Of a stretch of 64,000 nt of DNA, positions 59,201 through 64,000 are shown piece after piece. The stretch is from contig JACBKR010003947.1 of assembly GCA_014218235.1 (NCBI GenBank), positions 62,001 through 126,000 on the forward strand. The letters run 5' to 3'. Position 1 is the stretch's first letter. Each line of letters begins with the position of its first letter. A program made the translations under genes and the position numbers. This DNA comes from Colocasia esculenta. Lineage: Eukaryota; Streptophyta; Magnoliopsida; Alismatales; Araceae. Under the pieces are notes generated by a model, which saw nothing but the letters and a program-made list of their open reading frames with translations, ran no database searches and was not told the DNA's origin.

Positions 59201-62200
59201 CTGATGAGGTAGTTCAGTTTGCAGATGCTCAAATTCTGGACATTGTTTATGGTCCTTAGAGTCGAATACTTCTTTTCCTTGGAAATCTGCTTAATCTTTT
59301 GTCATGCCATTTCTTCCTCCATGTTGACTGAAGGCAGTGAAAAGACATCTCAAGCATAGAAGGCAGGATTGGATCGGACCCCTGAATCGGTTTAGGCTGA
59401 TCTCGGGGGATCGGCCCATCTTTAGGAAATCTGGCCGATCCTGGGTCGGCCAGATAAAAAAGTTAATTATTTTTTAGAAAATATTGGAAAAATTAGAAAA
59501 AACCAGAAAAAATCAGGAAAATACAAAAATAGTAAATTCAAGAACTTCACAGTTTTGTAAAAATCACATACAAGTAACATTACAATACAAAGCATTGATA
59601 ACTATGATACCTTATTTTCCTTAGAGAAGTCACATGTTCGTTTGACTTATTTCACCGGACTTTGAATTTTTAGTATTCTATATAAATTATTTGAATTATG
59701 AAATTTTTAGTTAGGCTAAGCTATGATAGATTAGAAAGTCGGCATTTTGGTGAAATCACTAAAATCACAATTTTCTTCTTAGATGAGAGAGTTGACTTTT
59801 TATTGGTAAGAGATATGATTTAATTTTATTTTATTGGATTCAAATACGGGGTACTTCTTTATTTACATATAATATCTTAAGTAAATGAAACTACAAATAT
59901 AAACATTTACTTAAGAATCGGCTAGGATTCTATTAAATTTTAGGGGTCACCCCCCAGAATCGGATCCGATCCGGAATTGGCCAATCTCAATCTGGATTGG
60001 CCGATTCTGCATTCCATGATCTCAAGTGCTTAAGAGTAGTTCACCCATTACCCACTCATCTCTCAAATCAGAATACATGACTTACGGTATCATTCACAGT
60101 CATGAGCCCAGTTAGTCTAAACTGATTGGTGAGAAATGCAGAACTTGTGTGCTTGAAAAGTACTGTTAGACTTCAAGTCAAGGCACATAAAGGGTGTTCC
60201 CCTGCTTCTGCTCTGACTGCATAGCTTCTAATAATGACCTTGCTAGTTCTAACAAGTTGGCAAGAAAATACAACTATCATGCTCAGGAAGTGGTAATAGA
60301 CATCAAATCGAGGAATATAAAAGGATATACTGAGTGAAGAATATTGGCCACGACACGCACAGCCTGGCTGGCCTGCCAGGGATGCATTATTAGTGAGCCT
60401 CCCATGTCTCAAGAGGCAATGTCAGAGGGGGAAAATGTATCAGAGATGGCAGAAGATGAATGCTCTCCAATGTTCTATGTTATCAAAGGCAATTAGGCTA
60501 TGAGGCCAGGCAAGGTGACCCTAGTCGCTTCACGTCGGTCGATTTTGCCTCCGCAAGCCCAGGTCTCAGTCACCACAAATTGGCCTATAAAGAGTCCCAT
60601 TGAAGCTAGTAATGTTCACTTTTCTATTATCATTTAGTGTATTTATATGTGTGAGTGTGAATTTGTTTACTTGCAATTTAGTTTGTTAAATTTTACATTT
60701 AGGAATTGATGGATCTAGTGAGTTATACAGTTATTTGGCTCATAGGAATAAATAATTTTATGAAATATATTTGTTTAATGCACCCATTTAGGTGATATAT
60801 ATATTCATATTTTTGCAGTACTTTTATTTAGCAATATATCACCTCAATCGCCTAGGCCGTCACCTGGGACTTTGAAGCTGAGGAAATCCCTTGGTTACAT
60901 TAGCTGTGTCTTGCCTCTGACAATATAGCTAATGTTGGAGGTCATCGAGAACTGGCAGCCTCTAGAGATATATAGAATAATAGAACCATCTGCATACTCC
61001 CATAGTATTGTAGCCATGCACAACCAAACATGAGCCGCCCAAACTAGTAGCACACTAGTGCAAATCAGTGAATTACCATTTTGAGAATGCCATGGATGTT
61101 GCAAGGAAGCAAGTCCCACGTGAATAGACAAGTCAAAATAGGATGAATATGCCCTGAAATCTGTGGCTCAGAAGGTTCTTCGGTTAATCTGAAGCCAGAT
61201 TCTTTTCTTACTTCTTACCATCCCACAACCTAATTAAGATTTTTGAAAGGTGATGTCTTTCCAAAGAACTGAATGCAATTCCACGGCAGAAAATGATAGT
61301 TGATTAATAGGTAGTTAATAGTTTTTCATCTTTGGAAATATTCATGCTTAGTAGGAAGTAAAGCTAGCTTTGCTCACTTTTTTAAATATGATGATTGTGG
61401 TACTATATCTGATCCCTTATATGCTTTGGCAAAAGCTTGAACCACTTATACATCTTGTTCTACTGCAGAGTTCTCCATATAGAGTTGCTTGGTTGTACGA
61501 GTTCAACACACCAATATTTGGATCTCTTTCTTTGGACTCATGTACCGGAAATGGTATTCTTATTTTTTTTTCATTCATTCTGATCCATTGAGAAAGTACC
61601 ACATTGGAAATCTCTTTCCATTTATTTTTCTGGAATCTTATAAAGTCCTGGAATAGGTATCTAAGAGAAGATGCATTGTCTTAACTAATTTAGATGAAGT
61701 TCTTCTTGCAGTCATCTGTTGTTTAGTGGATGGGCATGTAGTTGCATTGAAGTCAAAAGGGTCTCTTGCCTGGGAGGTATCCATCTGCTTGTTTCACATC
61801 TTCTCCCATCCCCCCCTTCCCATAGTGGCCTCAATACTTCAATTTCTTAGGTTGCACTTTGGAGAATGTTCTTTATTCTGGCTGAAGTCATAATGTTCTT
61901 TGACAATGCCAGGATCACAACCATCTCTTGACATGGTAATATCTGCATGCATATATGTCGGTTGATTTGACTACAGTTTTGTTGTGCATAATGAATTCTC
62001 AGGCAGTTACTGGTGGTCCAGTATTTGGTGGCGCATGCATGTCCTTTTCTCTGCCTTCCCAGGTTTGCAGTCTCTTCCATATTGCTCTAGGAACTGAACC
62101 CCTGATTCAATCACCATAATGTTGTTTTCTAAAGCATGTTAAAACCACAGCTAATTATTCGTGGGCGTTTCTTTGAATCTTCAAAGTATTGGGTCACTTG

Positions 62201-63174
62201 TGTTTTCCTCTGTGATCATGAACCTAAGGAAATGCAATTCTAGCTCCTTAGTGCTACTCGTCTTCTTGAAAACCTCATATTTAAAAGTTTGAGCATTTCG
62301 CTAGTTACACATGGAGATTAGATTTACACTTTCTTCTCATTTCCCTGTTTCAATGATTTTCGCTGTCAAGATCGGATAGATGGTGTCGTTGATTTTGATT
62401 TTTCCATGTGCATGCTTTGGTTAATCGATGGATACCGAGTATTTGGTCCTTTATATTATTGTTAGTTGGTTGAACTCCTGAAATGATTTTCTTATTATTT
62501 GTGGTTTGCATCAGGTAGTGGTGTGCTCCCGAAGTGGAAGTGTGTACTCATTTGAATCTGTAAGGCCCGAGATGCATATTTTTTTCTGCTCTTGATTGGT
62601 TGTATTCTTCTTTAAGCACAAAAAATAAAATCATATATTGGAAAAATATGCGTGGGCACCATGATTGTTCTCCTTACATCCCCGAAATATTTGATTGGGT
62701 TTACAGGAAAGTGGAGACCTAGTGTGGGAATATCAGGTCGGAGACCCAATTACTTCCTCTGTTTACATCGACGAACACATTCAGTTGGAATCCAAGCCTT
62801 CACAAGTCGTCCACAGGTGAATCATTCCTAGGCAGCCCACCCAAACAAAACATTGTTTGCACTCAAGGATCATCCCTCTAAACATTATTGTCCTTCACAG
62901 GTTGGTTTGCATTTGTAGCAGTTCTGGGAGCATCCGTGTGGTTAGGATCAAAGCAGATGCTGTCCAGCGCACGCGTCGACATGCTCAAGATGTTGAGGGG
63001 ATCACTCTGGTGGAAGAAGTTGCACGTATGGACCTTCCAGGAGACATCTTCTCTTCACCGGTGATGGTTGGTGGTTTAATCTTTATGGGTTGCAGGGATG
63101 ATCATGTACGCTGCATCAAAATTATGTCTGATGAGTTTTTAACTGGCTCAGACCATCCTCAGTCATTAGATTAA
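32294..63174 (+). CDS. AAE19: Acyl-activating enzyme 19 / AASDH-like protein, 17 exons, 1189 aa
   Basis: Exons: 32294-32636, 32991-33452, 34662-34858, 35684-35887, 36219-36938, 37729-38375, 39146-39221, 39308-39394, 41317-41342, 50772-50880, 51858-51917, 61469-61553, 61712-61776, 62003-62062, 62515-62559, 62707-62816, 62901-63174; 3570 nt, with all phases consistent. The adenylation domain has YTSGSTGKPKG (252-262), NLYGSTE (exon 4), GRKDRTIKVNGQR (498-510) and SSGKVNY with the probable catalytic Lys608. A carrier domain follows with FFSLGGSS (phosphopantetheine Ser about 666). The rest is a PQQ/WD-like beta propeller (for example VVVGCYEGKIYFLD, VYVASTSGR-type blades and IFSSPVMVGG). This A-carrier-propeller order matches plant AAE19 (At5g35930) and animal AASDH/ACSF4. 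The enzyme should adenylate a carboxylic or amino acid and load its own carrier; the plant substrate is not known to me. No targeting signal is evident. Confidence 0.92.
33453..34661 (+). other. AAE19-like intron 2
   Basis: Intron of 1.2 kb between exons 2 and 3 (donor GTAATG, acceptor TGTATGCAG). AT-rich; I see no repeat or nested gene. Confidence 0.7.
34859..35683 (+). other. AAE19-like intron 3
   Basis: Intron of 825 bp (donor GTAACT, acceptor TATTGTAG). Holds only a short duplicated GGTATCTGGTGTCAG near 35360-35395. I see nothing else. Confidence 0.7.
36939..37728 (+). other. AAE19-like intron 5
   Basis: Intron of 790 bp between the adenylation and carrier-domain exons (donor GTTTTC, acceptor GATCGCCAG). 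I see no notable content. Confidence 0.7.
38376..39145 (+). other. AAE19-like intron 6 with a two-copy ~68-bp duplication
   Basis: Intron of 770 bp. Between about 38790 and 38922 two copies of a unit containing GGTGGAGGGGTCAATGCTCT occur in tandem, spaced about 68 bp. The rest is unremarkable. Confidence 0.6.
39395..41316 (+). other. AAE19-like intron 8 with a 121-bp tandem duplication
   Basis: Intron of 1.9 kb. Two copies of a 121-bp unit start with CTCTGGTTTAGGGTTTTGGT at 39669 and 39790 and both end near CTCTCTAGTCAAGTGTTCTT. The intron ends with two possible acceptors 11 nt apart (TTCTGCAG at 41305 and AAATGCAG at 41316); the second is the one that keeps the frame. Confidence 0.65.
41317..41342 (+). 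other. AAE19: AAE19-like 26-nt micro-exon with displaced acceptor
   Basis: The family has a blade segment close to VKSQPVVDSHRNLIW before CGSHDH. Here the intron's canonical acceptor (CTTCTGCAG, ending 41305) would start GTTAAATGC and run into TAG, giving a 37-nt exon of the wrong phase. Using the AAATGCAG 11 nt downstream gives 26 nt reading PVAWKNLVW, which joins the preceding GE and following CGSHDH in frame. Only this choice makes the whole CDS divisible by three. The GTACAT donor is shared by both versions. The alternative is a frameshifted, non-functional exon or a sequence error. Confidence 0.6.
41822..42250 (+). mobile_element. tRNA-derived SINE split by a TTCGGCCGAAAC-type insert
   Basis: The left piece has a near-consensus Pol III A box (TGGCTTGGTGGTTA, about 41835) and a perfect B box GGTTCGAATCC (41878-41888) spaced as in a tRNA. 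GGTTCGAATCC occurs again at 42209-42219, followed by CAGCTTGGGCGTGCG and a short A-rich tail. The 320 bp between them (41889-42208) is dominated by TTCGGCCGAAACCG and looks like an insertion that duplicated the B box as its target site. Confidence 0.55.
42286..42362 (-). other. tRNA-like sequence (SINE head, not a functional tRNA)
   Basis: On the minus strand an A box TAGGCCAGTTGG and a B box GAGTTCGATTCCTCC lie about 42 nt apart in a ~75-nt unit. The 3' end CTGCGCC has no matching 5' strand to form an acceptor stem, so this is a tRNA-derived element rather than a tRNA gene. Confidence 0.5.
44205..44364 (+). pseudogene. Captured inositol oxygenase (MIOX) exon fragment
   Basis: The + strand encodes MSICGCCELLKEFVDES then QIEHLLQTVEAICRDYLDEE and WLHLITLIY. 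This corresponds to the conserved MIOX stretch with CCELLNE.VDESDPDLDEPQI, LLQ.AEAIRKDYP and WLHLTALIHDLG. The fragment stops at ACG followed by GTATCT, an exon/intron border where the parent protein continues with the metal-binding HD of LIHD. That border suggests capture from genomic DNA. The metal ligands are absent, so no oxygenase activity is possible. The frame extends in both directions (43926-44588), giving a possible chimeric 220-aa ORF without other recognisable domains. Confidence 0.8.
46485..46825. promoter_or_regulatory. Divergent TATA boxes flanking hairpin array 1
   Basis: On the left the minus strand reads TTCTATAAATACCCC (about 46485-46500). On the right the + strand reads CCCCTATAAAAGGCCCC (about 46814-46830). 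Both match the plant TATA consensus and point away from the array, as expected for two core promoters sharing one set of upstream sites. Transcripts would cover the tandem array on the right and the element's left end on the left. Confidence 0.5.
46498..46790. repeat. Hairpin array 1: CCATCGGTTA / TAACCGATGG
   Basis: About six inverted pairs (twelve half-sites) of CCATCGGTT and AACCGATGG alternate, joined by short spacers and TGACATCA/TGATGTCA arms that extend the palindromes. Each half-site contains CGGTTA, which matches the plant MYB core CNGTTR. Regular alternation, not simple head-to-tail order, makes the block a chain of hairpins. Confidence 0.85.
47056..48640 (+). repeat. Tandem array with GACTCTGCCCAAGCGGAG units
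   Basis: About 15 diverged units of ~80-110 bp. A typical unit contains TTAGAGGAGACTCTGCCCAA, then TTCTGCCCAAGAACATAT and CACAAATTTGTGTTTATATG. The first few units are a variant with ATCGAGCAAGACTCTATGGG. Several units are close to multiples of three, so long open frames with a 28-29 residue period appear in more than one frame (FLRGDSAQA...). They lack a consistent frame across the array and are probably not proteins. Confidence 0.8.
49358..49475 (+). repeat. 27-28 bp minisatellite (CCGTCCGTTCCACGGACACC)
   Basis: About five head-to-tail copies, each with the small palindrome TCCGTTCCACGGA. Located inside the 5.7 kb element between the long tandem array and hairpin array 2. Confidence 0.8.
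49758..50130. promoter_or_regulatory. Divergent TATA boxes flanking hairpin array 2
   Basis: The left edge reads CCTTTTATAGAAATTGG, i.e. TCTATAAAAGG on the minus strand (about 49764-49774). The right edge reads CCCTCTATAAAAGGACGGG on the + strand (about 50112-50130). The two are an exact inverted TCTATAAAAGG pair, both facing outward. The right one is followed by a T/G-rich stretch up to the element's terminus. Confidence 0.5.
49775..50100. repeat. Hairpin array 2: ACCGGAGGTACC / GGTACCTCCGGT
   Basis: Alternating ACCGGAGG and CCTCCGGT half-sites, often around GTACC, with C- or G-rich linkers, about ten inverted half-sites in all. Same design as array 1 but unrelated sequence. A poly-G run (49918-49936) may be of unreliable length. 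Confidence 0.85.
52000..52400 (-). mobile_element. Antisense poly-A retroposon end (LINE-like)
   Basis: A T10 tract at about 52004-52013 is followed by sequence that on the minus strand reads AATAAACATGTGGTACTGGT before the A tail. This polarity is what a LINE or processed-transcript insertion on the minus strand would leave. The left end and target duplication were not resolved. Confidence 0.4.
53205..53375. repeat. Hairpin array 3: CCCCACCGAGG / CCTCGGTGGGG
   Basis: A poly-C run (53212-53230) is followed by alternating CCCACTGAGG and CCTCGGTGGGG half-sites, for example CCTCGGTGGGGATTCCCACT. Same hairpin-chain design as arrays 1 and 2. A weak TTTTAAAGAG lies at its left edge (about 53168). 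Confidence 0.7.
54590..55590. other. 1 kb CpG-rich, pyrimidine-biased block inside the copia-type LTR
   Basis: The + strand is CT-rich (CTCTCC runs) in the first 370 bp and CG-rich afterwards, with long open frames on both strands (up to about 200-230 residues). Translations are low-complexity Pro/Ser or Gly/Arg-rich and match no family I know. It may be captured or insertion-derived DNA within the LTR, or simply its GC-rich R/U5 portion. Confidence 0.4.
56580..57529. mobile_element. PIF/Harbinger-like element with CG-rich repeat core
   Basis: TIRs GGGTTTGTTTGTTTGG (left) and AAATAAACAAGCCC (right), flanked by TTA (56577-56579 and 57530-57532). The centre (56765-57240) is a degenerate array of short units around CCGGGCGTCGACC / CCGAGCGTCGG. 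No transposase. Its architecture, AT-rich termini around a GC-rich minisatellite, parallels the element at 6363-7293. Confidence 0.65.
57660..58040 (+). mobile_element. Fragment related to the 5.7 kb TG...CA element
   Basis: Shares ordered landmarks with 49244-49560: CTCGATGTAAAT followed by ACATCGA, then AATTGCCTGAT, then ATCAAGCAAA, then AGACTGGCACGCCCGCA. With hairpin array 3 on the other side of the copia LTR, it suggests a second, diverged copy of the family split by that insertion. Confidence 0.45.
59370..60020 (+). repeat. Dispersed GGCCGATTC-ended repeat, second copy
   Basis: Left part contains GGCCGATCCTGGGTCGGCCA followed by an A-rich run with TTTTTTAGAAAATATTGG. Right end contains GGATTGGCCGATTCTGCATT. 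It is homologous in reverse orientation to 15910-16810 but lacks the microsatellite expansion. Class not determined. Confidence 0.5.
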
Positions 63175-64000
63175 CATTAAGACTGCCCTGCATTGGCGAT
63201 GCCTCTATTAACTATTCCTAGTGTTTGTGAAAATCTGAAATATTGTAGAGGGGTGCAGCATGGGCCATTGCTGTCAGAGACGCCGAGCTGGCCCATCGTC
63301 CGCCATCCATCGACCAACAGGGGGCAGGATGGTGCAAGCCAGTTGATGCACCCCTGGTGTTACTCTAATAGACATCGTTCTTTCTCTTAATGGTTTGTGT
63401 GGATTCTTTCTTATGGCATTGCAGCACCACTTAAAGAACTCCATGAAGTTCGAATTTTACTTTTCACATAGGTAAGATATTGCAGGAGTATATGCTCAGA
63501 TCAATTGAGTTTATGTAGTTCATGTCTGCGTTCAAGTTGAAGTTGTGCTACTATGTCTTAAGTCACCAACCCTACAAAATCGCTTCTGCAAGTTGGAACT
63601 GCAGTTGTTTGGTCTTTTAAGGACGTAGTTCTTTCCATATGGTGAGGCAGTGGCAAGCAACGATTTCAGGCATGGAATTTATGGGACTTCTTTCCGCCAC
63701 CCAACAGAAATTTTTTTTTTGAAAAACCATGGTCATGTAGACACTACTGCTGTAGCCTTCGATCTATCGTTGCAAGAAGCGTTCAGCAAGTATAGTGACA
63801 AGAGAGCTTTCCTTAAACTAAACCTTTTAACACCCAGAGACCAAGATGGTCACTGGGCGCTGCTCCCGATCTAGGTCTTTTGCTCTATCATCTGTTCCAA
63901 AAGAGGCTGGCATTATTTTAATATCTTATGTTGCCCATGTGAACATCTTGAGCAACCAACGTTCTTCGTTGGCTTGTGTTCTTATGCAGTCATTGAGATC
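63175..64000 (+). other. AAE19-like 3' UTR and downstream flank
   Basis: Follows the stop codon of the AAE19-like gene. No ORF here resembles a known protein. A poly-T tract occurs at 63711-63720. The first few hundred bases are presumably 3' UTR. No strong AATAAA signal was seen, and I see no new gene up to the window edge. Confidence 0.5.

Larger units (their letters stand above)
51918..61468 (+). other. AAE19-like intron 11 (9.6 kb), transposon-filled
   Basis: Donor GTATGG at 51918; acceptor TCTACTGCAG ends 61468. Contents: an antisense poly-A retroposon end (about 52000-52400), a hairpin array (53205-53375), a Ty1/copia-type LTR (about 53942-57650) with a nested PIF-like element (56580-57529), a fragment related to the 5.7 kb element (57660-58040), and a GGCCGATTC-type repeat (59370-60020). 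From 58100 to 59300 and 60020 to 61468 I see no supported gene or bounded element. Confidence 0.65.

Noticed and set aside
60490..60870. Possible transposon with AGGC/GCCT-rich ends
   Set aside because: Motifs at the two sides are only loosely similar and no target duplication could be defined.

Overview
This is a 64 kb piece of a flowering-plant nuclear genome. It has intron-rich genes with GT-AG (and one GC-AG) introns, an intronless PPR-DYW gene, GC-rich first exons followed by AT-rich later exons, and dense nested transposons. The GC gradient hints at a monocot or an early-diverging angiosperm; that is inference only. There are three recognisable complete genes and one partial gene. I joined exons by hand from splice signals, reading phase and remembered family sequences. 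Each multi-exon model closes in frame.

Layout, left to right: (1) 1-1960, the last two coding exons (+) of a gene I do not recognise. (2) 3809-5653, an intronless PLS/E/DYW-class PPR gene (+) resembling Arabidopsis At1g31920. (3) 8325-22718, phosphomevalonate kinase (-), 10 exons, 511 aa. PPR and PMK are convergent neighbours, and from memory their Arabidopsis counterparts At1g31910 and At1g31920 are also adjacent, so this looks like ancient microsynteny. (4) 22.7-32.2 kb, AT-rich intergenic DNA without a gene, ending in a hAT element just upstream of the next gene. (5) 32294-63174, a 17-exon, 31 kb gene (+) for an acyl-activating enzyme 19 / AASDH-like protein: adenylation domain, phosphopantetheine carrier domain and C-terminal PQQ/WD-like propeller, 1189 aa. 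Two introns of about 9.4 and 9.6 kb hold most of its mobile DNA.

Several mobile elements can be bounded exactly by terminal repeats and target-site duplications (TSDs). These are a PIF/Harbinger-like element (6363-7293), a Mutator-like element (20278-21530), a hAT element whose right end is split by a SINE-like insertion (31197-32144), a hAT element with a nested SINE (41691-42514), a Pack-MULE carrying an inositol-oxygenase exon (43684-50697), and a second PIF-like element (56580-57529). The Pack-MULE is itself interrupted near its right end by a 5.7 kb TG...CA element with a perfect 5-bp TSD and no gag-pol, best read as a giant solo LTR. That element holds hairpin arrays flanked by outward-facing TATA boxes, the most unusual structure in the window.

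The three known genes are housekeeping loci: mevalonate-pathway isoprenoid synthesis (PMK), organelle RNA processing (PPR) and a poorly characterised carrier-protein-linked acyl/aminoacyl activation (AAE19). Nothing suggests that they act together in one pathway; PMK and PPR appear to be inherited neighbours.
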